Assembly: GCF_001971705.1 (NCBI RefSeq)
Contig: NZ_CP019327.1
Location: 496,001-560,000 of the forward strand
Source of the DNA: Natronorubrum daqingense
GTDB lineage: Archaea; Halobacteriota; Halobacteria; Halobacteriales; Natrialbaceae
Reading direction: 5' to 3'
DNA: 64,000 nucleotides
In this document: positions 8,140 to 17,129 of the stretch, one piece after another
Layout: every line of letters starts with the position of its first letter
Position numbering within the stretch: position 1 is the stretch's first letter
Position numbers and translations under genes: made by a program
Notes under the pieces: model-generated
Told to the model about the DNA's origin: nothing
Databases searched by the model: none
What the model saw: the letters and a program-made list of their open reading frames with translations, nothing else

Positions 8140-10167
8140 ATGTCAGGGGACACACCACAATCGAGTCTCGCGGACGTCGATCGCGTCGTTCACGAACCGA
8201 GTCAGTCGTTCGTCGAGTCGACGAACGTATACGATTTCATGCAGACGCACGACGTCGACGACTACGACGAACTTATCGAGCGAACGACGACCGATATCGA
8301 CGGTGTCGAGGAGTCGGGCCTCGAGTGGTTCTGGGACGAACTCGTCGACTACCTCGATATCGAGTTCTACGAGCCCTACGACGCCGTCAGAGACGATAGC
8401 GAGGGACCACAGTTCAGCGACTGGTACCCCGGGGGCGAACTCAACATCGCCCACAACGTCGCGGATCGCTACGCCGCCGTCGACGAGGAGCGTCGAAACA
8501 AGGTCGCGACCATCTGGGAGGGCGAAGACGGCGACGTGCGCGAAGTAACGTACCACGAACTCGAGCGCCAGTCGAGTCAGGTCGCGAACGCGCTCGAGGA
8601 ACGCGGTATCGAAACGGGCGATACGGTGGGGCTCTACATGCCGATGGTCCCCGAAGTCGTCTCGATTCTCTACGGCTGTTTCAAGGTGGGGGCGATCGCC
8701 GTCCCGATCTTCTCGGGCTTCGGGGTGGATGCGACGGCGACTCGGATCGAGGACTCCGAGTGTACGGTGCTCTTCACGGGGGATGGATTCTACCGCCGAG
8801 GTGATCCGGTATACCTCAAATCCGCAGCCGACGAGGCGATCGAACAGGCGGGCTACGTCGAGGACACGATCGTCTTCGACCGACTAGGCGCAAGCCAGGA
8901 GTCCTCAACACACGAGGTCCCCTGGAACGACGACCGTGATTCGTGGTGGGCAGAGGCCATCGAAACGCGAGACGACGACTACGAGACGAAATCGCTCGAC
9001 TCGAGTCAGGAGTCGATGCTCCTCTATTCGTCGGGGACGACGGGGAAACCGAAGGGGATCGTCCACACCCACGCGGGCGTGCAGGTGCAGTGTGCGAAGG
9101 AAGTCTACTTCGGAATGGATCTCAAACCCGCGGATCGACTCTTCTGGGTCTCGGACATCGGCTGGATGATGGGACCGTGGACGCTCATCGGCACCCACAC
9201 CTTCGGCGGCACCGTCTTCATGTACGAAGGGGCACCCGACCACCCGCAGCCGGATCGCTTCTGGGAGATGATCGACCGCCACAGTCTCACGCAGTTCGGC
9301 ATTTCGCCAACCGCCATTCGCGCGCTCCGAAAGTACGGAGATGACTGGCTCGAGGGCCACGACCTCTCTTCGCTCCGGCTACTCGGATCGACCGGCGAGC
9401 CCTGGGACCCCGAATCGTGGCAGTGGTTCTACGAGAACGTCGGCAACGGCGAGGCTCCGATTATCAACATCTCCGGCGGGACGGAGATCTGTGGTTGTTT
9501 CCTGATGCCGTTGCCAAACCAGCCGCTCAAGCCCTGTACGCTGGGTGGCCCGGGGCTCGGAATGGACATCGACATCGTCGACCGCGAGGGCAACTCCGTC
9601 GAAGACGACCACGAACGGGGGTACCTCGTGGCTCGAGACTCCTGTCCGTCGATGACCAAGTCGCTGTGGTCGGGCGACGACCGGTATCTCAACGAGTACT
9701 GGTCGACGTTCGAGGACATGTGGAATCACGGCGATTGGGCCCAGAAGGACGAAGACGGCTTCTGGTTCCTCCACGGCCGCGCGGACGACGTACTCAACGT
9801 TGCTGGCCGGAAGGTCGGCCCCGCGGAGGTGGAGAGTGCGTTGATCGACCACGAGGCCGTCAACCAGGCCGCCGCCATCGGCGCGCCGGACGACACGACC
9901 GGAACGGCGGTCGTCACCTACGTCGTCCTCGACGACGGCCACCAGGTGTCAGACGCGTTGCGCGAGGAACTGCGCGCACAGGTCGGCGAGGAGTTAGGCA
10001 AACCGTTCCGTCCCCGCGAGGTACTGTTCGTCGACGAGTTCCCCAAGACGCAGTCGGGCAAGATCATCCGCCGCGCCATCGAAGGCACCTACACGGGCGA
10101 GGAATTGGGCGACATGAGCAGCATCGAGAACCCCGATGCGCTCGAGGAACTCGAGAACGCGCAATAG
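8140..10167 (+). CDS. Acyl-CoA synthetase (acetyl/acetoacetyl-CoA synthetase type)
   Basis: A 675-residue adenylate-forming ligase that activates a carboxylic acid with ATP and CoA. The P-loop-like SSGTTGKPKG is near residues 297-306, ISGGTEICG near 445, GRADDVLNVAGRKVGPAEVE in the hinge, and the catalytic Lys641 in QSGKIIRR. Length and motifs fit the acetyl-CoA synthetase subgroup. Because it directly follows a 3-hydroxybutyrate dehydrogenase, acetoacetate is the likely substrate: 3-hydroxybutyrate to acetoacetate to acetoacetyl-CoA. Acetate or propionate remain possible; sequence alone does not settle this. Confidence 0.88.
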   Translation: MSGDTPQSSLADVDRVVHEPSQSFVESTNVYDFMQTHDVDDYDELIERTTTDIDGVEESGLEWFWDELVDYLDIEFYEPYDAVRDDSEGPQFSDWYPGGELNIAHNVADRYAAVDEERRNKVATIWEGEDGDVREVTYHELERQSSQVANALEERGIETGDTVGLYMPMVPEVVSILYGCFKVGAIAVPIFSGFGVDATATRIEDSECTVLFTGDGFYRRGDPVYLKSAADEAIEQAGYVEDTIVFDRLGASQESSTHEVPWNDDRDSWWAEAIETRDDDYETKSLDSSQESMLLYSSGTTGKPKGIVHTHAGVQVQCAKEVYFGMDLKPADRLFWVSDIGWMMGPWTLIGTHTFGGTVFMYEGAPDHPQPDRFWEMIDRHSLTQFGISPTAIRALRKYGDDWLEGHDLSSLRLLGSTGEPWDPESWQWFYENVGNGEAPIINISGGTEICGCFLMPLPNQPLKPCTLGGPGLGMDIDIVDREGNSVEDDHERGYLVARDSCPSMTKSLWSGDDRYLNEYWSTFEDMWNHGDWAQKDEDGFWFLHGRADDVLNVAGRKVGPAEVESALIDHEAVNQAAAIGAPDDTTGTAVVTYVVLDDGHQVSDALREELRAQVGEELGKPFRPREVLFVDEFPKTQSGKIIRRAIEGTYTGEELGDMSSIENPDALEELENAQ

Positions 10168-10359
10168 TACCGGCTCGAGAGACTCTCGTTGTGAGGGCAT
10201 GAATCACCGTTCTGTTGTCGAAGCGGTGTCTCCCACTGTCCTGAACAATCGTTATATTCTCCGGGCGCGTTTCCTCACGTGATATAGGTCGCCCTACGGC
10301 GAGTCGACACGTTTCGTGCCGTCGTGAGACGGCCCATAATCACACGGGGGAGTACTACC

Positions 10360-10857
10360 ATGGCGACAACATCGAAGAACCACCAAGAAGCGCCTCGAGC
10401 CGTCGACCTCGACCAGTTCGAGGGTGCCGACGTGTATCAGGAGAGCGACGAACACGCCCGAGTCCGCGGGTACTTCCCGCTGACACCCGGAATGCCGAAC
10501 GGAACCGACGCCGGTGCCGAGGAGTCGATGCTCGTTTGTATCGAAATCGAGCCCGGAAATTACCTGCCGTCCCACGAGGACAGCAACGAGGAACTCCTCG
10601 TCGTGACTGCAGGGACCGTCGAGGCGACGGTCGGTGACGACACGGTCGACCTGCGAGCTGGACAGTGTGCGGTCGTCCCCGAGATGGTGCCACACGCCAT
10701 CTCTAATACGGGCGAGGAGACGGCCTTCGTGATCGGATTCTTCCCTAACACCGAACTGACCGCGACGTTCGACGAGACGCTCGAGCCGTTCGGTTCGACG
10801 GAAGTAACTATCGGCCCCGTGCCACCGGAAGATCGAGGAAACGGCGACGAAGCGTAA
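10360..10857 (+). CDS. Cupin domain protein
   Basis: A 165-residue single-domain cupin. PGNYLPSHEDSNEELLVVTAG (residues about 67-86) is cupin motif 1; only one His is seen and the usual second His is Asp, so metal binding may be weak or altered. PEMVPHAISNTG is motif 2. A proposed start at 10324 is rejected in favour of the ATG at 10360, which is preceded by a G-run (10346-10350) that could pair with 16S rRNA. A TTATATT box near 10250 may be the promoter. Function unknown; many such proteins bind small ligands or carry dioxygenase or isomerase activity. Confidence 0.8.
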   Translation: MATTSKNHQEAPRAVDLDQFEGADVYQESDEHARVRGYFPLTPGMPNGTDAGAEESMLVCIEIEPGNYLPSHEDSNEELLVVTAGTVEATVGDDTVDLRAGQCAVVPEMVPHAISNTGEETAFVIGFFPNTELTATFDETLEPFGSTEVTIGPVPPEDRGNGDEA

Positions 10858-10906
10858 GTCACCCGATCCCGTTACGTTTTACCCCACCCGGACCGAACCC
10901 CCTCCA

Positions 10907-12400
10907 ATGACTGCCCAGACCGTCCAGCAGGGCGACCTCGTCACCGTCATCGGCCTCGAGGTGCACGTCCAGTTGGAAACCGACACGAAGATTTTCTGTG
11001 GCTGTTCGACGGCACAGACGGACGAGCCGAACGAAAACGTCTGTCCGGTCTGTCTCGGCCTGCCGGGTGCCCTGCCCGTGCTCAACGAGGCTGCCGTCGA
11101 AGCCGCGGTCAAGATCGGGAAGGCGATCGACGCCGAAATCCCAGAGGAAACGCGATTCCACCGGAAGAACTACTACTACCCCGACCTGCCCAAGAACTTC
11201 CAGATCACCCAGTACGACGAACCGATCTGTGCCGACGGCGACCTCGAGATCTCCGTCGAGGGCGACCGGCGCACGGTCACCATCGAACGGGCGCACCTCG
11301 AGGAAGACCCGGGCAGCCTCCAGCACGTCGGCGGCGGTGGGGGAATCGACTCCGCGGACTACACGCTGGTCAACTACAACCGCGCGGGCACGCCCCTCAT
11401 GGAGATCGTCACGGCACCCGACTTCCGAAGCCCCGGCGAAGTTCGAGCGTTCCTCGCCGAACTCGAGGAAGTGCTCGAGTACCTGGGCGTCTTCGACGCG
11501 GAGCGAGACGGCAGCCTGCGGATCGACGCCAACCTCTCGATCATCCCCGAGGAGGACATCGAGAGCGACGACGTGACCGAGATCGGCACGGACGCCCTCG
11601 AGTCGGCCAACCGAACCGAGGTCAAGAATATCTCGAGTCACAAAGGTTCCGAGAAGGCCCTGGCCTACGAGGAGACCCGCCAGAAGAACGCGATCCAGCG
11701 CGGCCGTGCGGTCGAACAGGAGACGCGTCACTGGGACGAGTCTCGCGGTATCACGGTCTCCATGCGCTCGAAGGAAGAGGAGAAGGACTACCGGTACTTC
11801 GAGGAGGCCGACCTGCCGCCGCTTCGGGTTTCCCACTGGAAAGAAGAGATCGACATTCCGGAGCTTCCGACGGCCCGTCGCGAGCGCTTTCAGGCGGAGT
11901 ACGACTTGAACGAGGAAGCCGCCTCGAAGCTCACGTCGACGAAACAGGTCGCGGACTTCTACGAGGACGTCGCGAGCGAGTTCGACCCCGACCTCGCAGC
12001 CACCTGGGTCGCGGACAACCTGCTCGGCGAACTCAACTACCGCGACATGGAGATCACCGACCTCGAGGGGCGACTCGAGGACGTTACTCGTCTCGTGGAA
12101 CTCGTCGCCGAAGACGAGATTACGTCGAAGAACGCCCACGAGACGGTGCTTCGCTCGATGCTCGACGACGGGGCTACACCCGACGAAATCGTCGACGAAG
12201 AAGGACTCGGCAAGACGAGCGGCGACGAGGTCCAATCGGCAGTCGTCGAGGCCATCGACGAGAATCCCGAGGCGGTCGAGGACTACGAATCGGGCGACGA
12301 CGGCGCGATCAACTTCCTCGTCGGACAGGTGATGCAAAAGACCGGTGGCAGCGCGGACCCTGGTGACGTGAACCAGTTGCTGCGGGCGGAACTCGAGTGA
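10907..12400 (+). CDS. gatB: Asp/Glu-tRNA amidotransferase subunit B
   Basis: GatB is the tRNA-binding and kinase subunit of GatCAB, which converts Glu-tRNA(Gln) or Asp-tRNA(Asn) to the amidated form. The 497-residue length is standard. Hallmarks are GLEVHVQLETDTKIFCGC at the N-terminus, CPVCLGLPGALPVLN with zinc-ligand cysteines, HRKNYYYPDLPKNFQI near residue 85, and a C-terminal YqeY-like tail ending in TGGSADPGDVNQLLRAELE. The gatA and gatC genes are not adjacent. The last 70 bases are repeated 190 bp downstream. Confidence 0.97.
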   Translation: MTAQTVQQGDLVTVIGLEVHVQLETDTKIFCGCSTAQTDEPNENVCPVCLGLPGALPVLNEAAVEAAVKIGKAIDAEIPEETRFHRKNYYYPDLPKNFQITQYDEPICADGDLEISVEGDRRTVTIERAHLEEDPGSLQHVGGGGGIDSADYTLVNYNRAGTPLMEIVTAPDFRSPGEVRAFLAELEEVLEYLGVFDAERDGSLRIDANLSIIPEEDIESDDVTEIGTDALESANRTEVKNISSHKGSEKALAYEETRQKNAIQRGRAVEQETRHWDESRGITVSMRSKEEEKDYRYFEEADLPPLRVSHWKEEIDIPELPTARRERFQAEYDLNEEAASKLTSTKQVADFYEDVASEFDPDLAATWVADNLLGELNYRDMEITDLEGRLEDVTRLVELVAEDEITSKNAHETVLRSMLDDGATPDEIVDEEGLGKTSGDEVQSAVVEAIDENPEAVEDYESGDDGAINFLVGQVMQKTGGSADPGDVNQLLRAELE

Positions 12401-12518
12401 ACGGTACCGAACGCGAAGAGACGAACGGACAGCGTCCGTAAGTCACGAGCGTTCGGCTTTTGGTCCAGGTTTTTCTCGGAGTGGGTGCGAGTCTCGCGAG
12501 CATCCCGACGAGAAAAAG

Positions 12519-12590
12519 GTGGCAAAACTGACCGGCGGCAGCGCGGACCCTGGTGACGTGAATCAGCAGTTGCGCGCCGAACTCGAGTGA
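12519..12590 (+). repeat. Partial duplication of the gatB 3' end
   Basis: This spacer segment repeats the end of gatB. Bases 12531-12590 align with 12341-12400 without a gap at a constant offset of 190 bp, differing at only a few positions. The open frame would end TGGSADPGDVNQQLRAELE and stop at the same codon as gatB (QQ in place of QL). Similarity fades upstream of 12519. It has no start codon or upstream domain, so it is a gene scar, not a gene. Confidence 0.85.
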
Positions 12591-12662
12591 GAGACGGAGG
12601 GTTCGCGGTCGGCCCCGATCCTATCAGGTGAATTAAGAGCGAGGAACGTGTTCTGTGTCGAC

Positions 12663-13664
12663 ATGGATCGGATTACGCTGGGGAACGACGAGTTCGAGGG
12701 CCGAAACAACGCGTACGTGCTCGCAGACGACGAACGGGACGAACTCGCGCTGGTCGATACCGGCATCGCGACGCCGGACATTCGCGAGCAGTTGCGTGTC
12801 GGACTCGAGGAACGGGGGTACGCGTTTTCGGACGTCGACGACATCGTCCTGACGCACTTTCACGTCGATCACGCGGGACTCGCCGGAGAGATACAAGCGG
12901 CGAGCGACGCGACGGTGTACGTCCACGAGGCCGACGCGCCGATGGTCGAACGCGATTCCGAGGCGATCGCCGCCGTCGAACGGCGGCGACAGGCGTACTT
13001 AGACGAGTGGGGCGTTCCCGAGGACGAGCGAGCGGAACTGTTGGCGTTTTTCGAGGACGCGATCAGCATCGAAGGCGATGGCGCATCCGTGACGCCGGTC
13101 GAAGACGGGGATCGACTCGAGGTCGGGGGAGACATCCTCGAGACGGTACACGCACCCGGTCACTCGGCCGGCCTCAGTTGTTTCGACGTGGCCGATGGAA
13201 CTGAGGCGTTCGTCGGGGACGCACTGTTGCCGGTCTACACGCCGAACGTTGGCGGGGCAGACGTTCGCGTCGAGCGCCCACTGGAGCAGTATCTCACGTC
13301 TTTGCGTCGAATCGCCGACCACGAGTACGACCGAGTCTGGCCTGGCCACCGCGATCCGATCGAGAACCCGCGCGAACGAGCCCTCGAGATCCTCGAGCAC
13401 CACCGCGAGCGAAGCGAGAACATCCTCGGCGTACTCGAGGAACACGGGCCGGCGGACGCGTGGACGGTCAGCGAGCACTTATTCGGCGACCTCGAGGGAA
13501 TCCACATCGTCCACGGGCCGGGCGAGGCGTTCGCGCACCTCGATCACCTGACGCACGAAGGGGTCCTCGAGAAGGATCAGGGCGTCTACCGAATGCCGGA
13601 GTCGGTGGACGGAATACAGAATTCGGCGGACGACCTCGAGTCGGTATTTTCTCGAGAGACGTAA
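12663..13664 (+). CDS. MBL-fold metallohydrolase
   Basis: A 333-residue metallo-beta-lactamase fold protein. Metal ligands are THFHVDHAG (residues about 63-71), PGHSAG and FVGDALLP, plus a later PGHRDPI. The C-terminal 100 residues (ALEILEHHRERSENIL) look like the winged-helix tail of the LACTB2/glyoxalase-II-like group, and a second winged segment follows (HLTHEGVLEKDQGVYRM). It may be a thioesterase or nuclease; the substrate is unknown. Three unrelated MBL proteins occur in this window. The ATG at 12663 is preferred over an upstream one at 12648. Confidence 0.88.
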   Translation: MDRITLGNDEFEGRNNAYVLADDERDELALVDTGIATPDIREQLRVGLEERGYAFSDVDDIVLTHFHVDHAGLAGEIQAASDATVYVHEADAPMVERDSEAIAAVERRRQAYLDEWGVPEDERAELLAFFEDAISIEGDGASVTPVEDGDRLEVGGDILETVHAPGHSAGLSCFDVADGTEAFVGDALLPVYTPNVGGADVRVERPLEQYLTSLRRIADHEYDRVWPGHRDPIENPRERALEILEHHRERSENILGVLEEHGPADAWTVSEHLFGDLEGIHIVHGPGEAFAHLDHLTHEGVLEKDQGVYRMPESVDGIQNSADDLESVFSRET

Positions 13665-13718
13665 TCCGACCGCGAAACGAGTTCGACTATTTACCATATT
13701 GTCGAGTTAGAGACAACA

Positions 13719-13773
13719 ATTGGCCAATCAGCCTCGCTTACAAATGTGAATTGGTAACGGTAGCATAGTTACC
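13719..13773. promoter_or_regulatory. Two palindromes upstream of the liv operon
   Basis: ATTGGCCAAT (13719-13728) is a perfect 10-bp palindrome. GGTAAC-N9-GTTACC (13753-13773) is a perfect inverted repeat about one turn and a half further on. Both lie in an AT-rich stretch upstream of a TATA-like TTTAATA near 13818, in a position fitting an activator or repressor for the transport operon. Confidence 0.4.
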
Positions 13774-13873
13774 TGTGTACATCGCTCATTTCAGGAGCCT
13801 AATATTGGATACATACATTTAATAGATGCCACTGGAAAATCAGCGATGGCACGAAGCGTGTCTGTGTTCAACA

Positions 13874-15193
13874 ATGTCAAATATAACTGCATCTGGGGAT
13901 AAACGGGATCGAAATGCAACTGGAATGAATCGTCGACGGTTTTTGGCTGCAACCGGTGCAGGGGCCGTCATGACGACAGTTGCAGGGTGTGCTGGCCGTG
14001 GTGGTGACGACGACGTCTTCCGAATCGGTCACATTGCTCCGACGACCGATCCAATGGGGATCGGGTCGGAACGGAGCGCGGAGATCGCGGTCGATCAGAT
14101 CGACGAAATTCTCGATCAAGAGGTCGAACTCTTGACTGGTGATACGGAAGGAGAGGTCGACGAAGCGGAATCGGATATCGAGACGATGATCGTCGAGGAC
14201 AACATCGATCTCCTCGTCGGGACGTTCGTCACCGAGGTAACGCAGGGGAACATGGACTTCGTCGCCCAACGCGACGTGCCGTTCATCATCACCGGTTCTG
14301 CCGACACCGAGACTGTCGTCGACTACCACGGCGAGGACTACGAGACGTACAAGAACATCTTCAGAACGGGACCGATCAACTCGTCGCTTCAGGCGGAGTC
14401 GGTCGTCGAGTACGCGGAGTTCCTCGCCGACGAACACGGCTGGACCTCGTTCGGATTGCTCCGCGACGACGCCGCGTGGACGGTGCCATTCGGCGACGAG
14501 ATTCCCGGCCTGTTCGAGGAAACTGACCTCTCGCTCGATTACGAGACAGCCGCCGACATCGAGACGGATGACTTCTCCTCGTACTACGATTCCTTCGAAA
14601 GCGAAGGAGTCGACGTCGTCCTTCGGATCGCTGCACACGCCAATGGGGCGAATCTGGTCTCCACGTGGCAAGGGGAGTACGACTTCGCAATGGAGGGTAT
14701 TCACGTCACGTCGATGTCCCCAGAATTCTGGGATCAGACCAACGGAGCCTGCCTCTACGAGTCGACGGGACAGGCGGGCGCTGGCGGCGTCACCGAGATG
14801 AGCGAGGGCGACGAAACGATGTCGTTCGTCGAGGCCTATCAGGAGGAGTACGGGGACGAAGAGCCGAGCATGCCGATGTACATGGGCTTCAACACGTACG
14901 ACGCGATCAACTTCTACAAGGAAGCCGTCGAGGACGCCGGAACCGCCGACTATGACAACGACCTCGACGACATCGTCGACGCCATGCTCAGTCTCACCTA
15001 CGACGGGACGGCGGGCGAGATCAGCCTCTACGGCGAAGACGGCGAGTATCCACACGACGTTCAGGAAGTCCGCGACGAAGACGGCCGAATCGTCAACTTC
15101 CCCTTCACACAGTGGCAAGAAGGCGGGGAAGTCGAGTGCGTCTTCCCGGAGACGTACGCGACGGCAGACCACCAAGCCCCCGACTGGATGTGA
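13874..15193 (+). CDS. ABC transporter substrate-binding lipoprotein (branched-chain amino acid type)
   Basis: The solute receptor of the operon, about 439 residues. A twin-arginine signal NRRRFLAATG is followed by the lipobox VAGC, so it is exported folded and anchored by lipid. The mature part starts FRIGHIAPTTDP and keeps the periplasmic-binding-protein type I layout (Leu/Ile/Val, amide or urea group). I prefer the ATG at 13874, because the possible promoter near 13818 makes 13826 unlikely; the ATG at 13925, right before the Tat motif, is also possible. The stop codon is 3 nt before livH. Substrate not determinable from sequence. Confidence 0.88.
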   Translation: MSNITASGDKRDRNATGMNRRRFLAATGAGAVMTTVAGCAGRGGDDDVFRIGHIAPTTDPMGIGSERSAEIAVDQIDEILDQEVELLTGDTEGEVDEAESDIETMIVEDNIDLLVGTFVTEVTQGNMDFVAQRDVPFIITGSADTETVVDYHGEDYETYKNIFRTGPINSSLQAESVVEYAEFLADEHGWTSFGLLRDDAAWTVPFGDEIPGLFEETDLSLDYETAADIETDDFSSYYDSFESEGVDVVLRIAAHANGANLVSTWQGEYDFAMEGIHVTSMSPEFWDQTNGACLYESTGQAGAGGVTEMSEGDETMSFVEAYQEEYGDEEPSMPMYMGFNTYDAINFYKEAVEDAGTADYDNDLDDIVDAMLSLTYDGTAGEISLYGEDGEYPHDVQEVRDEDGRIVNFPFTQWQEGGEVECVFPETYATADHQAPDWM

Positions 15194-15196
15194 GGC

Positions 15197-16078
15197 ATGT
15201 TAGATAGTATTATTTCGATACTCGTCACCGGAGCGATGCTCAGCGCAGTCTACGCGCTCATCGCCGTCGGCTTCACGATGATCTTCGGCGTCGGCGGCGT
15301 GCTCAACCTCGCCCACGGCGGGTTGATCATGATCGGTGCGTACACGTACCTAGTCGTCACCGATGCCAGCTTCGTCGGACTCCACCCCGTCGTCGGGTTC
15401 GTCGTCGCGATTGCAATCGCCGCAATCGCGTCCTACGTCCTCTACATCGGACTGGTGCAGTTCATCGAAGACGACATCGTGATCACGTTCCTGGCGACCG
15501 TCGTCGTCGCGCTCCTCCTCACGCAACTCGCGACGATGCAGTTCACGACGAACTCGTACACGCTCGCCGTCTGGGGCGGCTCGTTCCACCTCGAGTCGGT
15601 CGGCGTTCGCGTCAGGTACAACGATCTCCTCGGGTTCGTCGCCTCGTGGATCGCCATCGGCTTGCTCTGGTACTACGTGACGAAGACGGACCAGGGTCGC
15701 TCGATTCTCGCGGCTTCTATGAGCGAACGAGGGGCGCAGTTGACCGGCGTCGATCTCCGCGCCGTCAAGGCTCGAACGTGGCTGATCGCCGGCGGCCTCG
15801 CCGGCCTCGCCGGGATCTTCCTCGGCACGCGGACCTACCCCGCGGACCCGGAGATGTGGTTGAACCCGCTCGCACTGGCGTTCATCATCGTCGTCATCGG
15901 CGGGATCGGGAGTATCAAAGGCTCGATCGTCGCCGCGTATCTGATCGGCTACCTCGAGACGATCGCGATCACCCAACTGGGTGCGAGTTATCAGGGCATC
16001 TTCGCGCTGATCGTGCTCGTGGCAGTGTTGATCGTCCTGCCGGAAGGCCTCTACGGGAGGGAGTTCGTCCATGACTGA
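15197..16078 (+). CDS. livH: Branched-chain amino acid ABC permease LivH type
   Basis: A 293-residue inner membrane permease with about eight hydrophobic helices. LivH signatures include VGFTMIFGVGGVLNLAHGG near residue 25 and GGIGSIKGSIVAAYLIGYLE near 235. It pairs with LivM to form the transmembrane channel. It starts 3 nt after the receptor gene and its last 8 nt overlap livM (ATGACTGA), pointing to coupled translation and equal expression. Confidence 0.93.
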   Translation: MLDSIISILVTGAMLSAVYALIAVGFTMIFGVGGVLNLAHGGLIMIGAYTYLVVTDASFVGLHPVVGFVVAIAIAAIASYVLYIGLVQFIEDDIVITFLATVVVALLLTQLATMQFTTNSYTLAVWGGSFHLESVGVRVRYNDLLGFVASWIAIGLLWYYVTKTDQGRSILAASMSERGAQLTGVDLRAVKARTWLIAGGLAGLAGIFLGTRTYPADPEMWLNPLALAFIIVVIGGIGSIKGSIVAAYLIGYLETIAITQLGASYQGIFALIVLVAVLIVLPEGLYGREFVHD

Positions 16079-17129
16079 TAGCACGCCGCGATTCACGACG
16101 CCGTTTGGATCGATGAACACGGTACAGTTCGCGTTCATCGCCGCGTCCGTGCTCGCACTGCTCACCGCGCCGTTTTGGAGCGCAATGTTGCCGAGTCACC
16201 TCGCGCTCATGCAGGCGTTGACGATCGCGTGTATCTGGGCCATCTTCGCGATGGGTTGGGACATTCAAAGCGGGTACACCGGCTACATCAGCTTCGGGCA
16301 TTCGGTACTCTCAGGCGCTGCCGGGTACACGACCGCGATGTTGATCTACAACGTCGACCCGAACATGTCCCTGTGGATCACGATTCCACTGTCGATCATC
16401 GTGACGGTGCTTATCGGACTCGTCATCGCGTTGCCGTCGCTTCGGCTGCGCGGTCCGTACTTCTCGCTGATCACGTTCGCCGCGGTGCTCGTCTTTTACC
16501 GAATGCTCCGACCGCTCAGCGAGTACACCGGCGGAGAGACGGGCATCTCGAGGAACATCTACACCTACGGCAGCGACACGACCATCCTCGGGTTCGAACT
16601 GTTCTACTACGAGGTTCGCTACTACATCGCGCTCGTACCGATGCTCCTCGTCGCGCTCGGATTGCTCTACATCTCGCGGTCGAATAACGGGATGGTGTTT
16701 AAGGCGATCCGTGAGAACGAATCGGCCGTCGAGGCGGCGGGACTCGACGCGACGAAGTTCAAGATCTGGTCGTTCGCGGTGAGTTCGGTGCCGATGGGTA
16801 TCGGTGGTGTCTTGCTCGTCCACCGATTCGGGAGCGTCGACCCGGAGCTGTTCGTCATCGTCGACAACAGCATCGAAATGATCGCGATGGCCGTCCTCGG
16901 CGGAATCGGGTCGATTCTCGGGCCGATCGCCGGGGCGTTCTTCTTCATCGTCGCGAACGATTACCTCCTCCCAGGATTCGGTAACGTCCTGCCGATAATC
17001 GATTTCGGGACGACGACCAGATACGCCGTGCTCTGGACGCTCGTCCTACTCGTCCTCGTGTTCGCACGGGACGGGCTTGGCAGGAAACTCTGGAACTGGC
17101 TCGGACGCCTCGGAGGTGACGACCGATGA
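16071..17129 (+). CDS. livM: Branched-chain amino acid ABC permease LivM type
   Basis: A 352-residue partner permease. GWDIQSGYTGYISFGHSVLS near residue 63 and LGGIGSILGPIAGAFFF near 280 are LivM hallmarks; the loop KAIRENESAVEAAGLDATKF near 205 is the coupling region that meets the ATPases. About nine hydrophobic segments are seen. The start overlaps livH by 8 nt, and the end overlaps livG as ATGA. Confidence 0.93.
   Translation: MTDSTPRFTTPFGSMNTVQFAFIAASVLALLTAPFWSAMLPSHLALMQALTIACIWAIFAMGWDIQSGYTGYISFGHSVLSGAAGYTTAMLIYNVDPNMSLWITIPLSIIVTVLIGLVIALPSLRLRGPYFSLITFAAVLVFYRMLRPLSEYTGGETGISRNIYTYGSDTTILGFELFYYEVRYYIALVPMLLVALGLLYISRSNNGMVFKAIRENESAVEAAGLDATKFKIWSFAVSSVPMGIGGVLLVHRFGSVDPELFVIVDNSIEMIAMAVLGGIGSILGPIAGAFFFIVANDYLLPGFGNVLPIIDFGTTTRYAVLWTLVLLVLVFARDGLGRKLWNWLGRLGGDDR

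Noticed and set aside
10200-10360. Inverted sequences near 10290-10335 as an RNA element before the cupin gene
   Set aside because: Arms are short and interrupted (CGTTTCGTGCCGTCGTGAGACGG); not convincing as a riboswitch or tRNA.
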